NCBI GenBank assembly: GCA_016081115.2
Contig: CM071935.1
Location: 27,886,075 to 27,950,074 of the forward strand
DNA: 64,000 nucleotides
Direction: 5' to 3'
Origin: Rehmannia glutinosa
Lineage: Eukaryota; Streptophyta; Magnoliopsida; Lamiales; Orobanchaceae
Both the position numbers and the translations under genes were made by a program. Shown one piece after another: positions 33,600 to 45,506 of this stretch. The notes beneath the pieces are model-generated. The model did no database searches. It was not told the origin of the DNA and was given only the letters and a program-made list of their open reading frames with translations. How positions within the stretch are numbered: position 1 is the first letter of the stretch; the number at the start of each line of letters is the position of its first letter.

Positions 33600-34105
33600 A
33601 GATTGTGATTGGTTTTGAGAGAAAAAATTATAGAGTGTGTGATTGTTAGTGAGAAAAGTGAGTTTTTTTTTTTAAAGAAAAACTCATTTCTTTCCAAAAT
33701 TAATTCATTCTTCTCTTTCATTTTCACATTTTCCAATACCCAATTATACGATTTATTTTTCTCCCCTCCTCATATTCATATAAATAATATCGGTAATTTC
33801 TTTAATTGATCACCATTTTTGTTCTTTTTCTCCTAATCTTGATAACAAAAAGTATAAAATGATATCAATATTGCTTATTTTTTGTTCAATTTTATCATTT
33901 TTATTCAATTTCCTTACGTTATATTTACACTATTATTTCTACAAAAAATTCCACAAATAATTAACATCTCTAAAACATTATCCATCACATCAATATAATT
34001 ATTACTTTTTCTCTACCCATCCAAATTTCACTTTTAAAAAAAAATTCAACACTATTCACTCAGAAAATAAAAGTGGACGGAATAAAACACAACCAATCAC
34101 AGCCT
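33600..34105. mobile_element. Probable MITE with TGTGATTGGTT inverted ends
   Basis: The left end AGATTGTGATTGGTT and the right end AACCAATCACAGCCT are imperfect inverted repeats about 500 bp apart, enclosing non-coding AT-rich sequence. The flanking bases are A-rich on both sides, so the target duplication is unclear and the superfamily is not assigned. Confidence 0.5.
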
Positions 34106-34117
34106 AAAAATCTCAAT

Positions 34118-34318
34118 CTTTGAACCTAAATATATGTAACAAAAGAGGATTCAGATCATGTAACCAATGTGGTCAAATAGCATATTACTGTACGAACTGA
34201 TTATATTATTATCATAAAATTTAAAAATGAAATTTCCTTTGAACTTAAATATACGTAACGAAACAGGATTCAGATCATGTAATCAATGTGGTGAAAGAGC
34301 ATATTACTGTACGAGCAG
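34118..34318. repeat. Duplicated ~85-bp segment with SINE-like B box
   Basis: GATTCAGATCATGTAA and GCATATTACTGTACGA recur at about 34149-34195 and 34268-34313, so a unit of about 85 bp is repeated with a period near 119 bp. The second unit continues into ACCTGGGTTCGAATCTCATC, which resembles a tRNA-type Pol III B box. A related box (CTAGATTCGAATAC) occurs at about 34496. The segments are probably tRNA-derived SINE fragments (inference). Confidence 0.4.
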
Positions 34319-35264
34319 ACCTGGGTTCGAATCTCATCCCTCTCCCTTCCTAAGACATTCTCTTTCTCCTTTAGTCTTTTCCCACTAAAAAAACAACATA
34401 AAGAAACCTTCCCCCTAGGTTTTGCGCGAACATTTATTATTTTTAAGTCTCATAATTTAATTACAATAAAAGGACGTGTTACTCGGTGAACACACCTAGA
34501 TTCGAATACTTTTCTCTCTCTCTCTCTCTCTTTTCTTGACATCCCATTTTAACTTTAGCCTTTTTCCCTTCAAAAAAAAAAGAAAAGATAAATAAAAACA
34601 TAAAGTAACCTCAAACTCTAGGTTTGGTGTGAACCTCCAATGTTTGTGTAAGCAGAGCCGTTCCTGGGCCGGTCAAAGTGGCACAGCTGCACTGGGCCCC
34701 CCTCCAGCGAGGCCCCCCGTCTCTGGGATTTTTTTTATTTTTTTAATGGTTTGCAATATATGTATATGTATAATAAACACAGTGAATTTTATGAAAACGT
34801 TGGCTACTCCAGCGGTTTGTGTGCTTGTTTTGTACGTATAGGTCATGAGTTCGAATTTTACGGCAACAGTAGTGCTATTTTTTATCCTTTAACAACAAAT
34901 ACCATTGTAAATTACAAAAAAAAGAAAGTTAATTTTAACAATGCTTTATAAACTTGTTGCTCAAATGGTTTATGGTCTCTTATTGCACATTTAGGTTGTG
35001 AGTATAAATCTTTCTCTTAGCAAAATTTCTATTTTTTTTCCTTTAACACAAAAGTTGTGTTTTAACTAAAAAAGAAACCCAACCAAAAAAAAAAAATTAG
35101 AGGCTTCCATCTCCAATAAAATCAGCAAATAAAAATTTAATTATCTTTAGATGTTCTATTTTTCTCATTATTAATTGTATGTTTATTCTATTTTCTTTAG
35201 AGTTTTATTGTTTTCTTAGTATATATTTACTTTGTTTAAGGTTATTTCACAGTTTCTTATTGTT

Positions 35265-35372
35265 GATTTCAATTGAGAGTGAATATTTAGATAAACTTGA
35301 TCATGAAAGACTGATTGATGACTTTGCAGATAAAAATATAAGGAAATCTTTTTTTTTTTTGGCTAATGTATT
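35265..35372 (+). pseudogene. C-terminal fragment of a TTF/ZMYM-type hAT transposase
   Basis: The frame reads SIESEYLDKLDHERLIDDFA followed by DKNIRKS. This resembles the extreme C-terminus of plant hAT transposases annotated as zinc finger MYM-type protein 1-like, where SIE, a charged LD/ID helix and F-A-x-x-K-x-R-K are usual. Everything upstream of it is deleted, and Copia element C begins at 35373. Confidence 0.5.
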
Positions 35373-36216
35373 TGATAGAATCTGAGACCTTAAATTAACT
35401 CTAAACAGATCAGATTCTTAAGGTGTTGTATGTTAATGTTGTAACACTGAACCAAACAACACATGCACACAATATAATAAAAATAACACGGAGATTTTTA
35501 ACGTGCTTAGATTCCTCAATCTTAATGCACGAGGCAATGCCCGGAGAACAATAATCCAATATTAGAAAAACAATGTTTATTACAAATACAACTGAATTTA
35601 CGAATAAAATAAAGACTCACTCTTTATCGATTCACCAACACTCGTATAAAACTAATCTCTTGATTGAATCTTCCACAATCTCAACCTTGTTGAAATACCT
35701 CCAACTTCAAATCGTTGAACGGTTAAGTCGATCCACACCGTAGATCTTCACCTTATTCTCCTGAAGAATAGAAATCTGAAACAATAGATTTCTTGAAGAA
35801 GAACAATATAGCTCGATTATATTTTTCTCGATGTCTTCTTCAAAGAGCTGATCTCTCCTTTTATAGTGTACAAGATCGATCCCCTATGACTGGAATCAAG
35901 TGATTTCCTGATTCCAAGATGGAGGTTACAAACTAAAAAAGGAAGACAGTAAAAACAAATCATTTTCTTATGGCTGTGAACTAAGACATAATGAAAGAGA
36001 TTAAATGGCAATAATATGGGCTGAATAAATCTAGGTAAGACATCCAATATTATCAGTAACCTTCTCAAATTAGAACAATTGCCATAAAGAAGAAATAGAG
36101 AATCTGGCATAAAATCCGCCCAGATTCTTCGGAGACAGTGTTGCATTTCAGAGTTACAACACCAGACTTTGCACTGTGCAGAAAAAATAAAATGGCCAAT
36201 AATCATAACATTAACA
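35373..36216 (-). repeat. 3' LTR of element C
   Basis: 844 bp; on the - strand TGTTAATGTTATG...GATTCTATCA. It is preceded on the - strand by the polypurine tract AAAGTGGGAGAT (36217-36228). Confidence 0.93.
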
Positions 36217-36569
36217 ATCTCCCACTTTGACACTTTTGGTCAAAACAAATCATGCAGGAAAAATAAAAAAATCATAAGTGAAGCAACACTTAGAATTTAA
36301 ATCCTGCAAATGTTAGCACAGTCAAAATCAAGCATACTTTATCCAGTAGCATACATATCCAATCGGTTTTTCCAAAATAGACCAAGTTTTATCATCAAAC
36401 TACAAAACAAGATAAACATAGAATGCTTCAGATTTAATCATCCTTTCACCCCCCCAGAGTCAGCCGCATTATCTTCCTCATCATCATAATCAAACTCCCC
36501 ATCTGAACTAGCTTCTTCCTCTTCACTGGACTCCCCCTTAGATTGTTCCCCTTCATCCATAGCAGCTAC

Positions 36570-38223
36570 TTAAGCCAAGTCAGCCAGGCCAGTGTCTACT
36601 CCCCCTTTTTGAGCAACAGGTGCCAAAGGTGCAGATGGGATATGAAGTTGCTGAAGAAAATTTTGAGCTTCCAGCTTTTTAGAGGTCCAGAACTTAATTT
36701 GATGCTCTGCTTTAGCAATTTCTGCACGAATGCGAGCCTCAAGTGCAGAATTTCCAGGTGTTGAAACACTGGATGAAGCACCACCAATTTCAACAGCAAC
36801 AATCCCAATAGGAGCAACAAATACAATATCATTGATTTTATCACTTTTTAAGATCTTGATAGAGATGGAAATTGGAGCAGGAACAACAACCAAATCCTTA
36901 GACTCTTTCTTTTTAAACCCCTGAGATACAAGAACCTTGTAAATTAAAGAAGGGTAAGGAAGGATACCATACATACTGGTGTAGCCAGCATGAGTCCCAA
37001 TCACGTCAAATATAAGCTTCCCAATGTTGAAAGTGTGCTTGGTTCCAATGCAATACAAGAGGAAAGCTTGGTCAGTGGTGACAGAGGAGGTGTGCTTTGT
37101 TGGGGTCCAATTGCACAGAGCAATTTTGTGCAGCAAGTTATATTTCTTTGTCAGGTCCTTGGCCTTGAACTTTTCTTCTTTAGTGTTTTGGCAATTTCAT
37201 CCATATCAGAATGTATATTGTCATTAAGCACATTGTTCCCATCAAGTACCACATTGGTATCTTCTGGAGTGGATGAATAAACTTTCTTTTGAACCCAAAC
37301 AGACCCATACTTAGCAGAATCCTCATCACAAACCTATTTGGAAGATTACAGTAGAATTCTCTAACAACCCTATCAACATATGGACTAATGTTGGTAACAG
37401 ACCCAAACATCTCCATTTCTTCAAATAGAGGCAAAATATCATATTTGATATGATCATCTATCTTAATAGGCTGTTCACACAATATCTCCCTTTGAGCTAT
37501 AGTATCCCACAATATTTTGTTATCAGCAGAGTAAAAAGCAGCAAAAAAACCTTTGTTATCCTCAAGCTCGAAGTCTGATGGTTCATTATCAGAGTCATCA
37601 ATGTCAGTGTGAGACTTTGATGTTTCAACACTGGTGTCAACACCATCAGCAACAGTACCTGAAGGTTCACCAACATCCTTCAATATCTCGGACTTAGTGC
37701 TCTCATCATCATCATCCGAAGGTTCAATCCCAACATCTGGAACATGCATATTTTCAAGAGGATCATTTCTAGGGATTTCATCCTCTGAATCAATAAAATC
37801 CATTTGCCTTATTATCCTCCTTGATGGTTTCTTGGGCAACATACCACTTTCCTCAACCATTGGCATTTCTTCTTCTGCAATTTGAACCTCTTTTGTTGTA
37901 CTTATATGAAGAGGTTCCCCTCTTTTCTTCTTGCGAGAATAGGTTCTTGCAAAGCTTTGATCAGCAGGTCGAATGCAACTTGAGGGAGGAGATAATCTCG
38001 ATGGTTCATTCTCCATGGTGCCCAACCCCTGTTCTTGTGCCGTAGAAAGAGAACTTACACGAGACCCACGAACCCTAGGGTTCGGATCAATGGGAGGAGG
38101 GTTGTTAAATCGACACCCAGTGGTTTTCCTTAAAGTGTTTCTGCACCAGAAATCGCACCAGCAGAAACCTGAGGTTGATCGGAGCGAGGGTTTCCAAGAA
38201 CAGGGTTTGCTCTGTTTCTCCAT
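36570..38223 (-). pseudogene. Post-pol ORF of element C with putative plant transposon protein domain
   Basis: Sense ORF between pol and the 3' LTR. The likely initiator is the Met at 38016 (MENEPSRLSPP); an in-frame upstream Met lies at 38223. The N-terminal third is basic and disordered (RTYSRKKKRGEP), then acidic (SDDDDES, DIDDSDNEPSDFE). The globular part includes NISPYVDRVVREFYCNLPNR, LLHKIALCNWTPTKHTSSVT, DQAFLLYCIG and GKLIFDVIG. This is the pattern of the plant family known as putative plant transposon protein, common in retroelement-derived ORFs. The C-terminus (36900-36570) has a short coiled-coil-like helix (EARIRAEIAKAEHQIKF). Two 1-nt frameshifts, after NRFV (about 37330) and in the KKK run (about 37180), split it. 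Function unknown. Confidence 0.75.
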
Positions 38224-39252
38224 CGAGCCACTTCTCTCAATTCTCTGAGGATTTAATCCCCTATTCGAACCATGTTAAGAATCTAAGAGGAAAAAACCAA
38301 ACAAGAAAGCAAAAGATTTGCTAGAAAGATATGAGAGAGATGGTCAGCAAAGGCAATCTTCGAGACAAAAAGAAGAAATGTTTCGAAATATGCAAGAGAA
38401 AGAGTATATAGGAAAACAAATATAACTCCCTTAATTGTAGTGATACACTTGGCTGCTAAAAATGGTGGTTTCCATAAAACTTCCCAACTGCAAATTTGAA
38501 ATTCAAATATTTTTAGGGAAAGTCCCATAATTCAAGGTGTGCATTTAATCCAGAATACACACAGATGGACAATATTTTTTATTAGGGACAAATTTAAGGA
38601 AAAAATCATTTCCAAAAATATTACACCACATCTAATCAAGAAGGAAAGTATTTTCCATAAGCCCAAAAAATGATCCTAAGGTATGTCTAGAATGTTGATT
38701 TTATTTCTGACAGGAATAAAATGGCCTCAACAGTTTTGGTGTTGTAAACCAGTGTTGTACCATCTTTTTCAAGAACATCACCATACCAAGTCAATGGATC
38801 AAAATCCTTTTCTCATTTAAAAATCTTTTAGTGAAAGGAATAATCAGGAGAACATTTAGCCAGTCGGTAGCTTTCCCTCCAAAACATGGGTAGCTCTTTC
38901 TCAGAAGATCATAACATGATTGAAGCATATAAAAGAACAGAGAATAGTTTACAACTGAATAGCTTTTACACACAATGCATAGGCAACTTTTTCCGTCAAA
39001 TGCCTAAAAAAATACATCTTTCACATGGGAAAAATCATTATGTTTGCAAATTGATCCACAATTATTTTTAGGCAAAAGTTACATCAAAAGAGTACTCAAT
39101 TGAGTTACAACAATAAAACTGAGATAAGCCAATGAAATGATCTTACAATGCACAATGTCTAATGCAAAAGAATAAGATCAATAGGATGTTGCAACACATC
39201 AAGAAAAAAAAAGATGATGCATATGGTGTTGCAACACAGAAACCCACACTGC
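38224..39252. other. Spacer between pol and the post-pol ORF of element C
   Basis: About 1 kb of non-coding sequence, with no domain or RNA gene recognised. It contains the 5' leader of the post-pol ORF in its lower-coordinate part. No clear TATA box was identified. Confidence 0.5.
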
Positions 39253-42200
39253 TCAGAGAGTACAGACACCCAGAGACTGTTTCAGGTAATTAAACCTTTG
39301 AGAGTCTAGGGCTTTGGTGAAAATATCAGCAATTTGATTCTCAGTGGTGACAAAATCAATGGTAACAGTTTTATTCTCAACCAAGTCTCTGATAAAGTGG
39401 TGTTAAATATCGATGTGTTTTGTTCTGGAGTGCTACACTGGGTTTTTAGAAATGTTTATGGCACTAGAATTATCACAATAAGCAGTAAGGACTTTTTCTT
39501 CAACCTCATAATCAGCCAACATCTGTCTCATCCATAACATTTGGGAGCAACTGCTTCCTAATGCTATATACTCAGATTCATCAGTAGATAACGAAACACA
39601 TGTTGGTTTCTTACTATACTAGGAAACCAGATTTTTCCAAGGTAGAAACACCCTCCAGTAGTGATTTTTCTGTCATCAACATCACCTGCCTAATCAGCAT
39701 CACTATAACCAGGCAAATTAGTGTTAGTATCAGAAGAGTACAAGATACCAAGTTCCATAGTCCCATTTATATAACGAATGATTTTTTTTACAGCTTTCAA
39801 ATGAGACTCTTTAGGATAAGACTGATATCTAGCACAAACACAGACACTATAGCTAATATCAGGTCTACTAGCAGTGAGATACAAAAGGCTTCCTATCATG
39901 CTTCTGTAAAGAGTAGGATCAATAGGAGTTCCATTTTCATCTTTGGACAATTTATCATTAGTCCCCATGGGAGTTTTCATGTGCTTTTTACTGCCCAGCC
40001 CAAATCTTTTAACAAGGTTCTTGGCATACTTGTTCTGAGTGATAAAAATGCCTTTGTCAAACTGTTAACTTGTAAACCAAGAAAATAGTTCAACTCGCCT
40101 ACAATGCTCATTTCAAACTCAGAAGACATGTAACCAACAAACTCATCAAGCTTTTGTTTAGAGGTTGATCCAAACACTATGTCATCAACATAAATTTGAG
40201 AAATGGTGATACCATTCTTAAATTTTTGGATGAATAAGGTTTTATCAACACTTCCTCTTTTATAACCCTTATTACACAGAAAAATAGTCAACCTTTCATA
40301 CCAAGCCTGAGGAGCTTGCTTCAACCCATACAGAGCATTTTTCAGTTTAAAAACATGATTGGGAAAATGGGTATTTTCAAAACCTTTGGGTTGTTCAACA
40401 AGCACTTCCTCATTCAGAAAACCATTTAGGAAGCCACTTTTGACATCCATCTGAAACAATTGATTTTAAGAACACAAGCAAAAGCAAGAAGGAGTCTTAT
40501 GAACTCAAGCCTAGCCACAGGGGCAAAAGTTTCATCAAAGTCCACTCCTTCCACCTGAGTGTAGCCTTGTGCCACTAGCCTAGCCTTGTTTCTAGTTATG
40601 TCACCAAGTTCATCGGTTTTATTTTTGAAAATCCACTTGGTTCCAATAACATTAGTTTTCAGGCCTTGGAACAAGATCTCACACATTGTTTCTTTCAAAT
40701 TGTTCCAATTCTAATTGCATGGCATTCACTCAATATTCATCAACAAGAGCTTCTTTAACATTTTTGGATTCAATTAGAGAAGGCAAACAGACAAATCTTA
40801 CCCTTTCCCTGTAATTGGCTCTCTCTTTACCTCTTGTTTTAATGCCCTCGGTTACTTGCCCAATTACTTGATCTACTGGATGGTTCTTCCTTATCCTACT
40901 TGGTGCTTGTTTTCTGACTTGATCAAAGATATCAAACTCAGTAGCTTCATCTACATCTGACTTAGAGTCTGATTCATCATCTGTCTCTGGTGTGGAATCA
41001 AATGTTGTAACATCACTGGTTACATCTTCAACAGTCCTGTTAATATCAGCTTCTATTGCTCCTTCTTCATCTTTATCCTCGGATATTTCTGCAAAATCTT
41101 TAGTATCTTCTACAACAACATTTATAGATTCAATGATAGTTCGTGTTCTCATGTTATAAACACTATAGGCTCTGCTATTAACAAAATATCCTAAAAAAAT
41201 TCCCACATTGATTTTTGAATCAAACTTACCAAGATGTTGTCTGTCATTAAGAATATAGCAAACACATCCAAACACATGAAAGTAGCTGATGTTAGGTTTT
41301 TTACCTTTCCAAATCTCATAGGGTGTCATATTAGTACCAGGACGCAAATGAACCTTATTAATGATATAACAGGCAGTACTGACAGCCTTAGCCCATAGTT
41401 TGGGAGAGATTTTCTTGGAGTTAATCATAACACGTGCCATCTCTTGAAGAGATCTATTTTTTCTTTCTAAAACTCCATTTTGCTAAGGAGTAATGGGTGC
41501 AGAGAACTCATGAAAGATCCCAAGTTTTTCACAGAAATTAGAGAAATTAGCATTTTGGAATTCTCTACCATGATCGCTTCTGATTCTTCCAATATTGGAA
41601 CCTTTTTCATTTTTCAATCTGAGAACCAGTTTTTTGAAGACAGTGAAAGTGTCAGATTTTTCTCTTATAAAGTCAATCCAAGTGAATCTGGAATAATCAT
41701 CAACACACGCAAACACATACTTCTCACCTCCTATATTGGCGACCTGCATTAGTCCCATAAGGTCCATATGCACAATTTCCAGACAGTGTGAAGAACTGAG
41801 GTGTTGCAACACTTTGTGTGCTTCCCTTTTTTGTTTTCCCAATTGACATGAACCACATATACCACAGTGATCTTTACTAAGTTTAGGAACACCTAACACT
41901 GCTCCTATTTTAATAAGGTTCAGCATACCACGAAAATTCAGTGTCACTTAAAGAAGATTTATTGCACACGAGAGAAGTGTTGAAATACTGAACTTGTTCC
42001 TGTATGAGATAGCAGTTATCAGAGACATCACACACATTTTTATCAAATCTCACAAGCAAATCATCATCACAAAGCTGACTAATACTGATAAGACTGGCTT
42101 TTAGTCCTTCAACATACAAAACGTTTTTGAGAGAAGGAACACCAGACACATTCAAGGTTCCTTTTCCAAAAACTTTGACTTTAGCACCATCACCAAAAGT

Positions 42201-43988
42201 AACCAATCCATTTTCATGATTTTCAAATTCAGTCAGCTTTTCCAATTCTCCAGTCATATGACGAGAGCATCCACTGTCAAAGTACCATGATCCAATCGCA
42301 TAGGCTTTCAGAGAAGTGTGCACAACATAGCAAGAAAATTCATCCTTCCTAACCCAGATTTTCTTGGTCTTGTTTGATAAATTCATTTTAAAACGAGGAG
42401 TGCTTCTTTGTTGATGTTGGAACACTTGAGATTGCACCTTGACTTTCCTATAGTGTTTTTGAAGACGATAACACTTAGGTCTTATATGTCCAGGACGATT
42501 GCAATAGTGACAAATAGGAACAAAGCCATTGCTTCTTTTTCCATTTTGACTGAATGGTGTTCCTTCTTTAACAAAAATAATTTTAGAGTTTTTAACTTTT
42601 TAGAATAGTTTTTGTTAGAATTAGAAGCAAAACCAATACCTGCTCGATCTTGTTGATATTTTCCTTGAGATAGAATTTCATCTATTCTCGCCTTGTCAGT
42701 ATTCAGTTTTTTGACAGAATTTGTCATCTCACTGAGTTCTTTCTTTACTTTGGCAAGTTTTTTGTTTTCTCTCTGTTGCAAGTTTTTCGAGCTTAATAAC
42801 CTCCCCCTTGAGTGTCTCTTTTTCAGCAGTAAGACACACTACTTTCTTTTCCAGAATCACATTAGTTTTGCTGACAATTTCACATTTGTCAAACATCTTT
42901 TGATAAATTCTTCTTAGTTCTTCATTTCTTAATTCTTCATCTAATTCGGACTCATTCTCAGAACTTTCGATATCTGAGTTGTTCTCCTATGCAAGAAGTA
43001 CAGATTTTAGACAAGTTTCAGTGAAAGTGAAGGCAACTTGATTGCTGACATTTTCTTCTTCATCATCATCATCATCATCTGGTTCATCATCACTCCATGA
43101 TGTGGTGAATGATTTTCCATTCTTCTTCAGGATATTTGCACATTCGGCTTGAATATGTCCAAAACCTCCACATTCTCTACACTTTATGTCTTTACCACCA
43201 TAATGTTATTTTCTCTGTGTTCCAGAATTTTTTCCAGCTCTGGGAAAATTGCCTCCCTTGTTTCCTTGTTTGAAGATTTTGCTAAAATTCTTGGTAATCC
43301 ATGCAAGGAATTCTTGAATCTTTTTTCCTGCTTCAAGAGTTATCTCATCTGATGTTTCAGCCCGAAAGACAATCTCCCTGCTTTTCTTTTTCTTGTAACT
43401 TGTTTCTTTGAGTTTCTCTTTTTTTGTTTCTTTAAGGTTCATTTCAAAGGTTTGAAGAGACCCAATTAATTCATCAATTTTCATTTCTGAAAGAACTTTT
43501 GATTCTTCAATGGTAGTTGCCTTGTAGGCAAATTTTTCAGGAAGAGACCTTAGAACTTTCTAAACAAGTTTAAAATTAGAATATTTCTTTCCTAAGGCAA
43601 AAGACTCATTAGAGATATCACAGAGTTTCGATTTAAAATCACTTATCGTTTCATTCTCACTCATGCGAAGATTTTCAAATTTAGAAGTAAGCATTTGGAG
43701 TTTAGACATTCTTACAACTTCAGTTCCTTCATAGGCAACTTGTAGGATATCCCATGCTTCCTTTGAGATTTCACAAGTGGAGATCAGTTTAAACTGATTT
43801 TCATCTACTGCACTGAAGATTCCATTGAGTGCCTTTGAGTTCCAATTTGCCAACTGATCCTCAGCAGTTTTCCATTCGGTTTCATTTTTTAGAACACTTT
43901 TACCGTCAACAACTTGGGTGGGTGGTGTCCAGCCAGTTAGGATGGATTTCCAAGCACGTTCATCTACAGATTTGATGAAGGCTATCAT
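39253..43988 (-). pseudogene. Sirevirus-like Copia gag-pol of element C
   Basis: Gag starts at about 43988 (MIAFIKSVDERAWKSI) and continues with KLQMLTSKFENLRM, broken by a stop at 43560. The first zinc knuckle CRECGGFGHIQAEC is at about 43190-43145, followed by SWSDDEPDDDDDDEE. A Lys/Glu-rich coiled-coil-like region is at 42950-42700. A second knuckle CHYCNRPGHIRPKC is at about 42520-42470. Protease FDSGCSRHMTG is at about 42270. Integrase has CGICGSCQLGKQ, HMDLMG, VDDYSRFTW, RSDHGREF and NGVLERKN (41860-41450). RT has WIFKNKTDELGD, MDVKSGFLNG, LKQAPQAWYE and YVDD (40192-40181). RNase H follows (39980-39253) with SDADxAGDVDDRKITTGG and ADIFTKALD. Stops occur at several conserved positions, so it is inactive, but all domains are present in order. 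Confidence 0.93.
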
Positions 43989-44121
43989 TTTCGCTTTCCA
44001 ATAGGAGAAATTTGTTCCAATGAGAATAGGTGGTCAAGAAATAGAGCTTCTCTTACGATAGATGTCCATGTTAGCAACATATATAAAAATAACATGATCA
44101 CACTAATAAGGATTAGGGGAA

Positions 44122-44135
44122 GGCTCTTAATGCCA
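44122..44135 (-). promoter_or_regulatory. Primer binding site of element C
   Basis: On the - strand the 5' LTR end (TCTATCA) is followed by AT and then TGGCATTAAGAGCC. This is a diverged form of the initiator tRNA-Met site TGGTATCAGAGC. Confidence 0.75.
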
Positions 44136-44137
44136 AT

Positions 44138-44983
44138 TGATAGAATATGAGACCTTAAATTAACTCTAAACAGATCAAATTCTTAAGGTGTTGTATGTTA
44201 ATGTTGTAACACTGAACCAAACAACACATGCACACAGCGGAATAAAAATAATACGGAGATTTTTAACGTGCTTAGATTCCTCAATCTTAATGCACGAGGC
44301 CACGCCCAGAGAAGAAAAAATCCAATATTACAAATGAAATGCTTATTACAAATACGATTGGATTTACGAATAACATGAAGACTCCCTCTTTATTAATTCA
44401 CCAACACTCGTATAAAACTAATCTCTTTATTGAATCTTCCACAATCTCAACCTTGTTGAAATCCCTCCAACTTCAAATCCTTGAACGGTTGAGCCGATCC
44501 ACGCCGTAGATATTCACCTTCTTCTCCCGGAGAATAGAAATATGAAACAGTAGATTTCTTCAAGAAGAACAATATAGCTCGATAGTATTTTTCTCGATGT
44601 CTTCTTCAAAAGAGCTGATCTCTCCTTTTATAGTGTACAAGACCGATCCCCTATGGCTGGAATCAAGTGATTTCCTGATTCCCAAATGGAGGTTACAAAC
44701 TGAAAAAGGAAGACAACAAAAATAAATCCTTTCCTTATGGGTGAGAACAAAGACATAAGGAAAGAGATTAAATGGCAATAATATGGGTTGAATAAATCTA
44801 GATAAGGCATCCAAGATTATCAGCAACCTTATCAAATTAGAACAATTGCCATAAACCAAAAATAGAGTATTTGACATAAAATCCGCCCAGATTCTGCGCA
44901 GACAGTGTTGCATTTCATAGTTACAACACCAGATTTTGCATTGTGCAGAAAAAACAAAATTGCCAATAATCATAACATTAATA
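44138..44983 (-). repeat. 5' LTR of element C
   Basis: 846 bp; on the - strand TATTAATGTTATG...CATATTCTATCA. The first dinucleotide is TA instead of TG. The TATA box TATAAAAGG is at about 44624-44632 (- strand). Confidence 0.93.
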
Positions 44984-45218
44984 GTATTGGTAGTTTTCTT
45001 TTAAATATATTGATTATTGAAGTATCTCTCTTGTACTACTACTTTAATGAAATTATAATCACTGAAATTAAAAATATAATGTTTCATTATTTTATGATCA
45101 ATGAATATTTCGTAACATTGATTAATTAGTTATTTTTAATTTCTTATATGAATACAGATGATCCACTTTTTTTTCTGTATCAGGCCCTTCAAATCATACG
45201 AACAACCCTGTGTATAAG

Positions 45219-45506
45219 TCTCTTTGTTTAATTGCAATAAAGAAAATATACCTAACTTTCGAATTTATTAGTACATCAAAAACACTTGAAAGAGGCGCAC
45301 CACCTAGCTAGCTTAGTTAGGGTAAAGAAAATCAGATTTAAAATCGAATGTTAGGCCTAGAAAGTGTATCTAACTAAGCTAGCTCTAATTCTTGAAGCAA
45401 TCACGATCTCTCATGGTAGTTTATGAATTACATACAACACATTACACATGTACACTTTTATTTTATAGCTTATGTATCTAAAATATCCCGTAAAACTGCC
45501 CTTTTA
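45219..45506. other. Short intergenic stretch with a 14-bp hairpin
   Basis: No gene is seen. CTAGCTTAGTTAG (about 45310-45322) and CTAACTAAGCTAG (about 45371-45383) are perfect inverted repeats separated by about 48 bp, so the strand could form a stem-loop. It may be a remnant of a small inverted-repeat element. Confidence 0.5.

Larger units (their letters stand above)
32944..34652. other. Intergenic AT-rich region with MITE-like and SINE-like fragments
   Basis: No protein-coding gene is seen. The stretch holds the copy B target duplication (32944-32948), a probable MITE (33600-34105), a duplicated ~85-bp segment (34118-34318), a (TC)n run (about 34509-34531) and several B-box-like GGTTCGAAT/GATTCGAAT words followed by T- or A-rich tails. 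It ends at the target duplication of the hAT relic. Confidence 0.5.
35373..44983 (-). mobile_element. Full-length 9.6-kb Sirevirus-like Copia (element C), TSD GTATT
   Basis: A complete LTR retrotransposon on the - strand: 5' LTR 44138-44983, PBS, gag-pol, post-pol ORF, polypurine tract, 3' LTR 35373-36216. Perfect 5-bp duplications GTATT flank it (35368-35372 and 44984-44988). The two LTRs are similar in length (846 and 844 bp). The gag has a zinc knuckle followed by an SWSDDEPDDDD acidic stretch, characteristic of Sireviruses, and an additional ORF follows pol. It is a different family from copies A-E (different LTRs, gag and ORF2). It has inserted into a hAT relic. Confidence 0.95.
34653..45210 (+). 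mobile_element. Deleted hAT (TTF/ZMYM-type) element hosting Copia element C
   Basis: The left end CAGAGCCGTTCCTGGGCC (34653) and the right end, reverse-complemented CAGGGTTGTTCGTATGAT (to 45210), are hAT-like. The 8-bp target duplications TGTGTAAG (34645-34652) and TGTATAAG (45211-45218) match 7 of 8. Without the inserted Copia (35373-44983 plus TSD) the element is only about 0.94 kb. The single coding trace is a C-terminal transposase fragment (35265-35355). The left end contains the GGGCC/GGCCC-rich stretch typical of TTF-type plant hATs. Confidence 0.75.

Noticed and set aside
34300..34345. tRNA gene
   Set aside because: Only a B-box-like word is present; no cloverleaf with paired acceptor stem can be drawn around it.
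37180..38223. Host gene for an acidic nuclear protein
   Set aside because: It lies between pol and the 3' LTR of element C, in the same orientation and within the TSD-bounded element; it is the element's post-pol ORF.
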